NCBI RefSeq assembly: GCF_003721595.1
Contig: NZ_RJJR01000001.1
Location: forward strand, 310,001-374,000
Length of the DNA stretch: 64,000 nt
Direction: 5' to 3'
Source: Hanamia caeni
GTDB lineage: Bacteria > Bacteroidota > Bacteroidia > Chitinophagales > Chitinophagaceae
The notes below the pieces were generated by a model. That model did no database searches. It had not been told where the DNA came from and saw only the letters and a list, made by a program, of their open reading frames with translations. This document shows, piece by piece, positions 10,203 through 19,131 of the stretch (the first letter of the stretch is position 1; each line of letters starts with the position of its first letter). The position numbers were made by a program, and so were the translations under genes.

Positions 10203-11039
10203 ATGGCTCATATAAAATTTCTCCTCGTGGTACCGTTTTTTATCCTGAATGTTTCGTCGCCAAAAGCCCAAAAAATTCCGGGTTATAAGTTAGTGTGGGC
10301 TGACGAATTTAATAAAAACGGTGCTCCTGATACCTCTAAATGGACTTATGAAAAAGGTTTTGTCCGCAACCAGGAGTTTCAGTGGTACCAGCCACAAAAC
10401 GCGCGGTGCGAAAATGGTAAACTAATCATTGAAGCAAAAAGAGTGCAAAAGCTAAATCCATGGTATGTTGCCAACAGTAAAGATTGGAAAAAAAGCAGGG
10501 ATAGTATTCATTATACGTCTGCCTGCTTACTTACAAAAGGCCTTCATTCCTGGCAATATGGGCGCTTTGTTATGCGGGGCCGTATTGATATCAGTGATGG
10601 CATGTGGCCTGCCTGGTGGACTTTAGGCTTAAAAAAGAGATGGCCTGCCAATGGCGAAATTGACATCATGGAATATTACCGCAGCAAGTTGCTGGCGAAT
10701 ATTGCCTGTTTAGACAAAAACGGTGGAGCAGAATGGTTTAGCAACCGGTTTAACATTGATTCATTAGGAGGTAAAAAATGGGCTTCTGAATTTCATACGT
10801 GGCGAATGGATTGGGATGAAGAATTTATCGCCTTGTATATAGATGACCAGTTGCTGAATAAAGTGCCCTTAGATTCTTTGGTGAATAAAGATGGGAGCGG
10901 ATTTAATCCGTTTAAACAGCCGCATTATATGTTACTGAATCTTGCTATCGGCGGCGCAAACGGAGGCGATCCATCAAACACATCTTTCCCTAAAAAGTTT
11001 GAAGTGGATTACGTGCGGGTGTATCAAAAACTTAAATAA
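10203..11039 (+). CDS. Glycoside hydrolase family 16 beta-glucanase
   Basis: A 278-residue secreted enzyme with a signal peptide of about 22 residues and a single GH16 jelly roll. The catalytic motif GEIDIMEYY provides nucleophile Glu152, Asp154 and acid/base Glu157. WPAWWTLG precedes it and the domain closes with FEVDYVRVYQ, both family hallmarks. The EIDIME form is typical of laminarinase-like endo-beta-1,3 or 1,3-1,4-glucanases. It is convergent with the SusD/SusC pair, separated by a strong terminator. Substrate assignment to beta-1,3-glucan is inference. Confidence 0.93.
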   Translation: MAHIKFLLVVPFFILNVSSPKAQKIPGYKLVWADEFNKNGAPDTSKWTYEKGFVRNQEFQWYQPQNARCENGKLIIEAKRVQKLNPWYVANSKDWKKSRDSIHYTSACLLTKGLHSWQYGRFVMRGRIDISDGMWPAWWTLGLKKRWPANGEIDIMEYYRSKLLANIACLDKNGGAEWFSNRFNIDSLGGKKWASEFHTWRMDWDEEFIALYIDDQLLNKVPLDSLVNKDGSGFNPFKQPHYMLLNLAIGGANGGDPSNTSFPKKFEVDYVRVYQKLK

Positions 11040-11131
11040 ACCCTTCGTATCCATTATTAATAAAGAGGGTATTACTTCAAATCAAACCTGCAAAAGATCA
11101 TTGCTTCCTGTTTTATACTTAATAAAATAAA

Positions 11132-11173
11132 AAAACCTTACCACTTTGCTGATAATGCAAATGGTAAGGTTTT
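11132..11173. terminator. Strong two-way terminator between GH16 and susD
   Basis: AAAACCTTACCA at 11132-11143 pairs perfectly with TGGTAAGGTTTT at 11162-11173. Inside, TTTGC (11145-11149) pairs with GCAAA (11157-11161), leaving one bulged C and a seven-base loop. The A-run on the left and T-run on the right let it end transcripts from both directions. Confidence 0.9.
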
Positions 11174-11194
11174 AAAGATTTAAATGCCGTAAAA

Positions 11195-12913
11195 CTAATA
11201 ATTTGGATTCTGGGTAAGTTGCGGATTCTGACCCATAATTGATAGCGGAATTGGTAGCAAATAGTTTTTTGACGGATCAAAAGACCATTGCGGTGAACCG
11301 GGAGGTATAGCATTAACTATTTGATAAGTATAACCTCCACCGGTTACAGGCGTTACTTTCATTCCATGCATTACATGATTCAGATTTACTTCAGCCGTCT
11401 TCCAGCGAAGCAAGTCAAAATAGCGCTTGCCTTCAAATGCCAGTTCTACCCGCCTTTCACGACGAATGGCCTGGCGCATTTCAGTTTGTGATGCATTGGG
11501 ATAAACTTCCGAAAAAGTAGGAACGCCGGCCCTGGTTCTTACCTGGTCCATAGCGTCATAAACACTGGCATCCGGCCCTGAGGCTTCGTTCTGAGCTTCG
11601 GCATAGTTTAACAAAACCTCAGCATACCTGAAATAATAATACGTTTGGCTGCTGGCGCCCCACTGAAAAATATTAATTGTCGTATCAATTCCCTTTTTCA
11701 TCGCATATCCTGTATTGGTTGCATCTGTTGCGTCAGACAAATCAATCTCATTAAACCCTGATCCTACAGCCGACAGATAAGGAAGTCCATTAAAAGTATT
11801 GCCATTGTACAAAATAGATTCTTTAAACCTCGGTTCCCTGTTGGCATAAGGATTATTCGGATCATAACCTGAACCAGCGTCTGTTATGGCTTTCCCATTG
11901 GCCATTGCATAATCATTAACTAATTCCTGTGTAGGGGTTGATCCGCCCCAGCTCAGCCATACTTTGCCTGCATAGGCAGGCCCCTGGTATCCTGCGATAG
12001 TACTTCCCTCTTTCAGGCCCAGGTATTCCCTGTATAATATGCCCTCGTTATTATTGTTGCCGGTGGTTAAAAACAATTCATCATACTTAGGATAAAGACT
12101 GTATCCCATTTCCATTACCGCCTTGTTGGTAGCTGCTGCTGCTGCCCACCTGGTTAAATCGTTTGAAGTGTTATATAAAGGGCTGGCGTAGAAAAGTTCG
12201 ATCCATCCTTTTAACGTGAGGGCAGCTCCTTTTGTAATTCTTCCGGCCGAATTGTTTCCGCTGTTATCTGGCAACAACTCCGCAGCATCGGTAAGTTCTT
12301 TTTCGAGGAAAGTATAATTTTCATCGAAGGTGGCTCTCTTATGATAAATTGAATCGCCGTCTTCAGCTCTGCTGTCAGGTTTTGTAATAATTGGGCCGCC
12401 GCCATACAACATCCACACGATATGATAAAAATAGGCACGTAATACTTTTGCCTCTCCCAGACGCTGGCTCTTATAAGTGTCGTCAAGCGATGAAGCCTGC
12501 AGTCCGGCAATAAAAACATTGCATTTGCGGATGGCGCCATACAGGTAATCCCAGTTTAACCAGGAAGTCGCCTTTTGGGTTCCGCCGCCCCAGTTGTATG
12601 AAAAACCAGTATTTGAGTTGATAGTTGATTTGGTTCTTGCCTGGTTTGCAGAATTGCTCCAGCTAAAACCGGTCATTGAATTATCGGTCCAGTTATCAAA
12701 GGGGTCAAAGACGCTGTTATACTCATCCGGCAAAGCATAATAGATATCGTTTAATACAAGATCCGCGGCATTTTGCGTCGCAAAAGCTGTGGACGAACTT
12801 ACAGAACTTAAATTATCGACATTCAGGAAGTTGTCTTTCTTACATGCAGAAAAGACCAGCCCCGAGAATATGATTAACTTAACGATGGTATTTTTATTAT
12901 AGAATGTTTTCAT
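11195..12913 (-). CDS. SusD/RagB family glycan-binding lipoprotein
   Basis: A 572-residue surface lipoprotein (lipobox VFSAC at about residue 23) of the SusD/RagB family, which caps the SusC barrel and binds oligosaccharide. Typical features are the early LNVDNLSSVSSSTAF region, the helical repeat area around KVLRAYFYHIVWMLYGGGPI, and the C-terminal QAIRRERRVELAFEGKRYFD and LLPIP segments. It sits 27 bases downstream of susC on the same strand and is surely co-transcribed. The ligand is not readable from sequence; the neighbouring GH16 suggests beta-glucan. Confidence 0.95.
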   Translation of the reverse strand: MKTFYNKNTIVKLIIFSGLVFSACKKDNFLNVDNLSSVSSSTAFATQNAADLVLNDIYYALPDEYNSVFDPFDNWTDNSMTGFSWSNSANQARTKSTINSNTGFSYNWGGGTQKATSWLNWDYLYGAIRKCNVFIAGLQASSLDDTYKSQRLGEAKVLRAYFYHIVWMLYGGGPIITKPDSRAEDGDSIYHKRATFDENYTFLEKELTDAAELLPDNSGNNSAGRITKGAALTLKGWIELFYASPLYNTSNDLTRWAAAAATNKAVMEMGYSLYPKYDELFLTTGNNNNEGILYREYLGLKEGSTIAGYQGPAYAGKVWLSWGGSTPTQELVNDYAMANGKAITDAGSGYDPNNPYANREPRFKESILYNGNTFNGLPYLSAVGSGFNEIDLSDATDATNTGYAMKKGIDTTINIFQWGASSQTYYYFRYAEVLLNYAEAQNEASGPDASVYDAMDQVRTRAGVPTFSEVYPNASQTEMRQAIRRERRVELAFEGKRYFDLLRWKTAEVNLNHVMHGMKVTPVTGGGYTYQIVNAIPPGSPQWSFDPSKNYLLPIPLSIMGQNPQLTQNPNY

Positions 12914-12940
12914 TTTATCTTTCTTGAAATGGTAATAAAA

Positions 12941-15900
12941 TTAAAATTGCACTTTAAGGCCGGCGGTAACTACTTTTTGAGTTGGGAAATACCAGCCTCT
13001 GCCATTGCTTATTTCCGGGTCGAAATTTTTAACCTTTGTCCATGTGAACAGATTTTGCCCGGATAAATAGACATTCAGCATGCTCATACCTATTTTTTTT
13101 GAAAAGCTGGCAGGGAATGTATATCCCAATATACCTGTTCTCAACCGCAAATAAGATAGGTCTTGTTGCCAGAAAGATGATACCTGCGTATTATTGACAG
13201 AAGGCGTAGTAGTCATTCTTGGATAAGATGCATTTTGATTAGTTTCTGTCCAGTAATCCAATACAGTAACCGGCGCATTTTTATTATTGTCGAAAGCCCA
13301 GGCTGCCGTATTTGTAATTTGCAGTGAACGCTGCCCGGCGCCCTGGAACAGAAGCGTAAGTTCAAAGCCTTTGTAAGAGACGCTCGGAGCAATTCCGTAA
13401 ACAATTTGCGGATAGTTTGGTGCTCCCAATGGAACCATATCATACGAAGTGATTGTGCCATCCGGTTTTCCATTAGGGCCGCTGATATCGGCATAACGTA
13501 TATCGCCGGGCGCCAGTGGTGACCACGTCTGTGTAGGTATGCCCTCCTTCAAAACACCGGCACTTGCGAAATCAGCATCAGTAAAATAGCCCAACGCCTT
13601 GTAACCGAATTGCGTCCCTAAAGGTCTGCCTGTTTGCCTCAGGTTCGGAAAATCATAGGTGGAATGGTTCTCAAAAATCTGTATCAGCTTATTTTTCGCA
13701 TAGCTGAAATTAGCTGATAAGCCTACTCTCAAATCCTTGGAAACAGAATAATTGCTGCTGGCAGAAACTTCAAATCCATCATTTACCATGACACCCGCAT
13801 TCTCCTGTGCGAGCCCGATACCGTATTCTGCAGGTACTACTACATTTGGCGTTAAAAGCATATTCCCTCTTCTTTCATGAAAGTAATCTGCTTCCAGGTT
13901 TATTAAATTATTAAAAAGCCGGGCTTCGAGGCCTATGTCAGATTTTGTGGCTCTTTCCCATGTAATATTAGGATTGGGTTCGGTGTTTTCATATAAACCC
14001 TGTGTTTGAGCACCGTTGAGTATGGCTGAAGTACCATACAGAGTAAAGCCTGACTGGTATTGGAATGGTGAACCGGCAAGGTTACCAGACTGGCCCCAGG
14101 AACCCCTGATCTTTAATTCGTTTATCCATTTCACGTTGGCCATAAAGTTTTCCTGTGAAATTCTCCATCCGGCAGAGAAGGCAGGGAAGAAACCAAAGCG
14201 TTTACCGGGCGCGAAATAATAGTTTCCGTCATAACGGCCCGTTGCTTCAAACAAATATTTATTATCAAAACCGTAAGTAATCCTGTATACCAGCGACCTT
14301 TGCTTTGAACCGGTAGACCTCCCCGAGTTGGAAAGGTCAGTAGAGCCCGTGCCACCTGCGAACAATTCCGGAATAGACAAGTTATAATTGATCCTGCCCG
14401 CATTAAACATAAGAGATTTAGTATTCCTGGCCTCGCCAACCACTAAACCGGTAATCGCGCTTTTGCCAAATGTGCCTGAATAATTAATATATCCCTGGTA
14501 GGTGAACGCCTGTGTTTGGTGGTAAGCTTCGTTGAAAGATGGCGAAGTTGTTACAGGTACAGGCAGGTATTCTTTGGTTGTTGTATCGTATTGATAGAAA
14601 CTAAGCGGTGCACTCCATGAACGGGTAAGGCTTGCAATACCGTTGTTCGTGGTGTTGTAAGGATCAAAAGGGTTCAGGTCGTATGCGCCTACGACTTTTA
14701 TACTCAGCCCTTTAACAGGCAACTTTTGGTTAATGGAAAATTGGGTAAGCATTGTATTGCCGGTAATAATCTGATAACTTGGATTGTCATAAAAATAAGC
14801 ATACAGGTAAGGATAATCTCCATTGCTGTATATTTTGGGTGTAGAAATGCTGGTGGTATTAATAAGATTTTCGAAGAGTGACTGCGAGTTAAATCCGGCG
14901 CCGGTTAAATTTCTTTGTTCCACACGGCCGTTAAGTGAGAGGCTTACCGTCGTGGTTTTAGTAGCCTGTATATCCATGCTGCCTGAAAGATTGTAACGTT
15001 TATACTTTATACCCGGAAACATACCATCCTGCGAAAAAAATCCTAATCCTGCGGAATATTTTATAATGTCAGAACCTCCGCCTATTGAAAGATTATGGCC
15101 GGTTTGCAGGTAATTTTTTTGGACCATGTCTGCAATCGGGTTAAAGTTAGGATGCCCGTCCGGGTCGGAATGATCTTTATATTTCTGAAGGTCACTTGGC
15201 GAATAAGGCATTTCTGTAGCCCCGGAATTAACCGCAGCAACATTTTTCAATGTGGCATATTGATACGAATTGATAAACTGCGTAATAACAGTTGGATTTT
15301 GCATACCCACATACCCGTCATAAGTAAGCACAGGCTTCCCTGTTTTACCCCTCTTTGTAGTTACTAATATTACGCCATTTGCACCGCCCATACCATAAGG
15401 TGCAACGGCTGCGGCGTCTTTTAAAATGGATATAGACTCAATATCATTAGGATCTATCTGGCTGTAGTTTCTCGGTATGCCGTCTACAATATAAAGCGGT
15501 GAAGCGTTGCCGTTGGTTCCTTTACCTCTTATCATGATTTGTGCCGCGTCGTTACCCGCCTGTCCGCTGGCCTGCGAAAACAAAACACCGGTAACCCGGC
15601 CACCTAAAGCGTTCGAAATATCGCTCACCGGTTGGCGTGCAATCTCGCTACCTTTAACAGAAGAGATTGACGAGGTAAGAGATGATCTTTTCTGGGTGCC
15701 ATATCCCACCACAACAACATCGCTAAGGCTTTGGGCGGAAGGTGAAAGGCGAACGTCAATTTGACTGCGGCCATCAATACTTACTTCCTGGGTTGCCATT
15801 CCAACATAGCTAAAAATCAAAGTAGCATTGGCAGACGCATTTATGGTGAAACTACCGCTATTATCAGTTTGCGTGGAAGAGCTACTGCCTTTCACCTGGA

Positions 15901-16069
15901 CAGTAACACCCGCTAATCCGGCATTGTCAGCGCCGGTTACTTTACCGGTTACCATTTGCTGGCAAAACGAACTGGCGGAAAATCCGAACACCATAAATAA
16001 AAGGACGTAAAATCGTTTGAAAAAGGGAATTCGCCAGGTAAGGCGATTTTCATAAGTAAATTTTCTCAT
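12941..16069 (-). CDS. SusC/RagA TonB-linked outer-membrane transporter
   Basis: A TonB-dependent outer-membrane barrel of 1042 residues from the ATG at 16069; the frame extends to a TTG at 16087, but the ATG fits better. Order of parts: signal peptide ending near SSFCQ, a carboxypeptidase-regulatory-like domain (VTGKVTGADNAGLAGVTVQV), the SusC linker VVVVGYGTQKR, the plug with LYIVDGIPRN, and a long barrel ending in an aromatic residue (GLKVQF). It imports oligosaccharides bound by the SusD partner. No HTCS, anti-sigma or SusR-type regulator is encoded within several kilobases. Confidence 0.96.
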   Translation of the reverse strand: MRKFTYENRLTWRIPFFKRFYVLLFMVFGFSASSFCQQMVTGKVTGADNAGLAGVTVQVKGSSSSTQTDNSGSFTINASANATLIFSYVGMATQEVSIDGRSQIDVRLSPSAQSLSDVVVVGYGTQKRSSLTSSISSVKGSEIARQPVSDISNALGGRVTGVLFSQASGQAGNDAAQIMIRGKGTNGNASPLYIVDGIPRNYSQIDPNDIESISILKDAAAVAPYGMGGANGVILVTTKRGKTGKPVLTYDGYVGMQNPTVITQFINSYQYATLKNVAAVNSGATEMPYSPSDLQKYKDHSDPDGHPNFNPIADMVQKNYLQTGHNLSIGGGSDIIKYSAGLGFFSQDGMFPGIKYKRYNLSGSMDIQATKTTTVSLSLNGRVEQRNLTGAGFNSQSLFENLINTTSISTPKIYSNGDYPYLYAYFYDNPSYQIITGNTMLTQFSINQKLPVKGLSIKVVGAYDLNPFDPYNTTNNGIASLTRSWSAPLSFYQYDTTTKEYLPVPVTTSPSFNEAYHQTQAFTYQGYINYSGTFGKSAITGLVVGEARNTKSLMFNAGRINYNLSIPELFAGGTGSTDLSNSGRSTGSKQRSLVYRITYGFDNKYLFEATGRYDGNYYFAPGKRFGFFPAFSAGWRISQENFMANVKWINELKIRGSWGQSGNLAGSPFQYQSGFTLYGTSAILNGAQTQGLYENTEPNPNITWERATKSDIGLEARLFNNLINLEADYFHERRGNMLLTPNVVVPAEYGIGLAQENAGVMVNDGFEVSASSNYSVSKDLRVGLSANFSYAKNKLIQIFENHSTYDFPNLRQTGRPLGTQFGYKALGYFTDADFASAGVLKEGIPTQTWSPLAPGDIRYADISGPNGKPDGTITSYDMVPLGAPNYPQIVYGIAPSVSYKGFELTLLFQGAGQRSLQITNTAAWAFDNNKNAPVTVLDYWTETNQNASYPRMTTTPSVNNTQVSSFWQQDLSYLRLRTGILGYTFPASFSKKIGMSMLNVYLSGQNLFTWTKVKNFDPEISNGRGWYFPTQKVVTAGLKVQF

Positions 16070-16087
16070 TGAAAACAATTTGATCAA

Positions 16088-16485
16088 GTAAATAAATAGA
16101 TAAATAGATTTTGTTAGTTAATATAACTTCACAAGGAATGAACCGTATTGGTACGCATTGGCACCGCGAAAATAGCAGTATCGGGGCAAATAAAAAAATC
16201 CTTTCTTTCTTGCTTTACTGCACAGTGACGATTAAAAAAGTTAAGCACATTCCTGAACAACCAAAGCTACTGCACGCGCATATCTCGCTATCGTAATACA
16301 ATTGCGGGCACGTCAGAAAACTTCATATATAGCAATGTTTCTTATGCTAAAGCAATATTTATTGAAGGGCGATTGGACTCAAGCGTGTATCAACTGATTC
16401 CCGTTATAGAACTGTGGAAAAAGAGATTTTGTAAATCGGGTTAACTCTGTTCCGGATAAAATGAAAGAGCTTATGAAAAAAGCAA
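16088..16485. other. Intergenic stretch upstream of susC, no clear gene
   Basis: About 400 bases. It should hold the susCD promoter, but I found no TTTG-N19-TANNTTTG match. A short + strand frame at 16111-16296 has no signal, domain or coding character and I leave it out. The segment at about 16405-16507 reads in one + frame as a coding-like tail (VNSVPDKMKELMKKAI) ending at a stop, which could be a remnant of a lost gene. Confidence 0.4.
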
Positions 16486-16938
16486 TTAGTTATCCTTATC
16501 GTTTTTAAATTTCAGCGATATAAAATTATCGCCCGCTTCCACCAGCCTGAAAGGCGCTTTTACTGAAGCAGGTAACTCGTCCCACAAATCCGTGGGCTTG
16601 CCCTTAAAAGGGATTTTGAGCAATGCGTTCGAAGATTTATATTCTTCGGAGACTGATTTTACTCCTTTTAATTTTTTCAGGTTTTCTTTCAGATTGGCCA
16701 GGTTTGAATCTTCATATTCAATATTTGATATCGCAATGGTTGCGGTGTCTTTGTGTGTTTTGAAGAGCGTGTTAAATGAAGATTTGGCATCATCTATAGC
16801 CATTTTAATCGAATCTGCCGCGGGCTTAATGGAAGTTCTGGGGACAATATTTGGTTGTTGCTGACCATTTTTTACCTGGCCTGTAGAAGTAAAAGAGGAT
16901 AATAATGCTGCGAAAAAAAACAGACAGATAATTTTCAT
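16486..16938 (-). CDS. Exported hypothetical protein
   Basis: A 150-residue protein with a signal peptide (residues 1-20, ending STGQ). The mature part has a Gln/Pro-rich start, a helical middle (DAKSSFNTLFKTHKDTA) and a beta-alpha-beta pattern resembling heavy-metal-associated-like small folds (IAISNIEYEDSNLANLKENL, then GVKSVSEEYKSS). No cysteine pair is present, so metal binding is unlikely. I do not recognise a named family. It stands alone on its strand. Confidence 0.6.
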   Translation of the reverse strand: MKIICLFFFAALLSSFTSTGQVKNGQQQPNIVPRTSIKPAADSIKMAIDDAKSSFNTLFKTHKDTATIAISNIEYEDSNLANLKENLKKLKGVKSVSEEYKSSNALLKIPFKGKPTDLWDELPASVKAPFRLVEAGDNFISLKFKNDKDN

Positions 16939-17154
16939 TTTTTAATTTTTTAAAAAACATAAAACATCTTCCTGTAATTATCAAAGGCAGAACAAAAACT
17001 ACATATTAAAATTATTCTTTTTCTGAATAAATAACAAAAAATCGTTAGCAGACATGAGTTAAGTGATTGAGTGTAGGTTCTGAAATAATCTATATAAAAC
17101 AAATTTTTACAGATAGTATGGAGCCAGAAGCAAAATTTTTTATTCATGTTGACA

Positions 17155-17410
17155 TTATGTTGCCATCACATCTTCTTTCCCGGTCAATTTATTTTTTAGG
17201 GTGCGTAAATTAAGCTTGAGCCGGTCACCAAAAAGAATACTCCATGCCGGAAATAATTTTACATCCAGCGGCCCTTTTGATTGAAATGATGAAAAATCGC
17301 CAACGGTGCGGGTCTCTTTTTTGATATGGTTATTGCTTTTAACGGTTTTCCACGGTTGCGCATACCTGGTTCCCGCTAACTATAATAAAAATAACCAGTA
17401 ATTTTTTCAT
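17155..17410 (-). pseudogene. Frameshifted remnant of a DUF2807 (head GIN domain) protein
   Basis: From an ATG at 17410 the - strand reads a signal peptide start (MKKLLVIFIIV) and then runs into a stop after 23 codons. Dropping one base at about the twelfth codon restores AGTRYAQPWKTVKSNNHI and continues with KKETRTVGDFSSFQSKGPLD, the characteristic opening of DUF2807 proteins. The frame ends at 17155, far short of a full domain of about 200 residues, and its last 30 residues no longer resemble the family. A decayed, truncated gene is the best reading. This is not visible in single-frame translation. Confidence 0.65.
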
Positions 17411-17502
17411 AATAAATATTTTTTAATTTTTTGGAAGGATAGTTGTGTAACATAATGATGTAAAAAAAGTTACAGGCCCATTTTTTTGAAAAAATATTTA
17501 TT

Positions 17503-17994
17503 ATGAGTACCGATACAACAGAAAATGCCGCAATAATCGACAATCTTATCAATTTGCTCAAAAAGGGAAACGCGCACGTTTCTCTTGATGAGGCTTTAAA
17601 AAATATCCCGTTCGAAATTCTGGGAAACCGACCAAAGGGTCTGCCCTACAGCATTTGGCAACTTGCTGAACATATCCGAATTGCCCAGTCAGATATTTTG
17701 AATTTTAGTAAAGACAGCCAATACCGCTCGCCAAATTGGCCAGACGATTATTGGCCCAAAGAAGTAAAGCCTGCATCAGAGCAAGCGTGGGAAAATTGTA
17801 TTAGCCAAATTAGAAAGGATAGGAAAAGTTTCATCAGCCTGCTGCGAAATTCTGCGGATACCCTGTTTACTCCATTCGAATATGGCGATGGCCAAACCTT
17901 GCTGCGCGAAGCCTTGGTACTGGCAGATCATCAGAGTTACCATACAGGTGAAATTATTATTATAAGGAGAATATTGAAAAACTGGCCAGTTTAA
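17503..17994 (+). CDS. DinB family protein
   Basis: A 163-residue four-helix-bundle protein of the DinB/YfiT-like superfamily. Candidate metal-ligand histidines lie in LAEHIRIAQ near residue 50 and in the late ADHQSYHTGEI segment, where two histidines precede the last helix. It has no signal peptide. Relatives include thiol transferases and damage-inducible proteins, so no specific reaction can be given. It is convergent with the response-regulator gene. Confidence 0.85.
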   Translation: MSTDTTENAAIIDNLINLLKKGNAHVSLDEALKNIPFEILGNRPKGLPYSIWQLAEHIRIAQSDILNFSKDSQYRSPNWPDDYWPKEVKPASEQAWENCISQIRKDRKSFISLLRNSADTLFTPFEYGDGQTLLREALVLADHQSYHTGEIIIIRRILKNWPV

Positions 17995-18039
17995 AAGATT
18001 TATATTGGCCCGCTTTTGTAACCTCAATTTGTAAGCGTA

Positions 18040-18402
18040 TTAAAGCATATTTTCACTGATGGTATCCTTGAAGGTTTGGATGTCAAAAGGTTTTCTCAGA
18101 AAAGAATTCGCATTTACCCTTTCGCTTATTTTTTCAATTTCATCGCTAGCTGAAAACAGCACAACCGGTATATCTTTGGTTTCGGGGTTTTCACGCATAC
18201 ACCGCACAGCGTTTTCTCCGCCAATCGAGGGGATCCAAAGATCCATCAACACAATGTCTGGCTTAAGCGTAAGGATATCTGAAATAATATTTTCGCAGGT
18301 TTGAATAGTTTCAACTCTATAATTCGAGGTTTGGAGAATAGCCTTGCACACATTCAATATTTCGACATCATCATCATAGATTAACACGCATTTCTTTTCC
18401 AT
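18040..18402 (-). CDS. Single-domain response regulator (CheY-like)
   Basis: A 120-residue receiver domain with no output domain. The acidic pocket is in LIYDDDVE, the phosphoryl-accepting aspartate in IVLMDLWIP, the switch Thr/Ser position in VVLFSAS, and the conserved lysine in FLRKPFD. I start it at the ATG at 18402; a TTG just upstream would add one residue. No histidine kinase lies nearby, so its partner is unknown. An A/T-rich region precedes it with no clear promoter. Confidence 0.88.
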   Translation of the reverse strand: MEKKCVLIYDDDVEILNVCKAILQTSNYRVETIQTCENIISDILTLKPDIVLMDLWIPSIGGENAVRCMRENPETKDIPVVLFSASDEIEKISERVNANSFLRKPFDIQTFKDTISENML

Positions 18403-18547
18403 CAAGGATTATTAGTTTTTTGGGTGAAATTGTTCAATTAGTATTGGAATAACATAAGCTCAGGCTTGTGGCCGACTGTGAATGTGATATTCGCCCTGGC
18501 AATCGCTGACTTCGAGGAAACAACCGGCAAGTATCATTTTCTGTCGG

Positions 18548-18664
18548 TTAGCGATAGCCGGACATCTTGGCTGTAGCCACGCAACCGTGTCTTGGTGCAA
18601 AACAGGAGGAAGCAGTTGTGGCAGTCATAACCACCAGAAATAGTAAAATGAAAATCTTTCTCAT
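18548..18664 (-). CDS. Small lipoprotein, 38 residues
   Basis: A short frame starting at the ATG at 18664. It encodes a lysine/arginine start, a hydrophobic core (IFILLFLVVM), a lipobox-like TASSC with Cys21, and a 17-residue mature tail containing GCVATAKMSGYR. The shape matches very short lipoproteins common in Chitinophagaceae. It is isolated, with about 150 bases to the response regulator and 470 to the next gene upstream. A chance frame cannot be ruled out. Confidence 0.5.
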   Translation of the reverse strand: MRKIFILLFLVVMTATTASSCFAPRHGCVATAKMSGYR

Positions 18665-19080
18665 AATTTCTTTGTTAGAAATGAATAAATAAAATGAATT
18701 GGAAGTTGGAGAAAGTTTTCCGGTAGGATAGGCGTATTGTGCTGCAATATTAACTAATATTTCTTATACAGAGTAAAAAAAATAATTATTTGAATTGCTG
18801 CAAAACAGCGGGGCTAAACATGCGTTTAGGCCAATTTATTCGTAGTAAATGAGGAGCGAAGATTTTCGGGAAATTGTTATTTTATATTGATTTTTTCCCA
18901 TCTTGACTGAATGAACAAAATGATATGGGTGGCAATTAAAATTTCACAAACGATTTCTTTAACGATCATAGGTTTAGAATTTTAGAGGATATTAATGATA
19001 ATCTACAAAATGTAAACGCACTCTTTTGAAGATTATTATACAAGAAATTGATATAATAATTTTTATTATTGACAGCATTG
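18665..19080. other. A/T-rich intergenic stretch, no firm gene
   Basis: About 415 bases. The only item of note is a 24-codon + strand frame at 18911-18985 for a hydrophobic peptide (starting MNKMIWVAIKISQT), which is too short to support. No repeat, tRNA or strong hairpin was seen before the terminator near 19088. Confidence 0.4.
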
Positions 19081-19084
19081 AAAA

Positions 19085-19110
19085 AAAAGTCCCGGTTTTA
19101 TCCGGGCTTT
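19085..19110 (-). terminator. Terminator of the outer-membrane protein gene
   Basis: GTCCCGG and CCGGGCT-like arms (CCCGG at 19091-19095, CCGGG at 19102-19106) enclose a six-base loop. An A-run on the + strand becomes the U-run of the - strand transcript. It lies about 25 bases past the stop of the 206-residue gene. Confidence 0.8.
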
Positions 19111-19131
19111 TACTTTTCTTTTCTTCTGTTT

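Noticed and set aside
16111..16296. A 61-codon + strand frame upstream of susC
   Set aside because: No similarity or structure that I can see, and it lies where the susC promoter should be.
18911..18985. A 24-codon hydrophobic + strand peptide
   Set aside because: Too short, no promoter or homologue that I recognise; could be chance in A/T-rich DNA.
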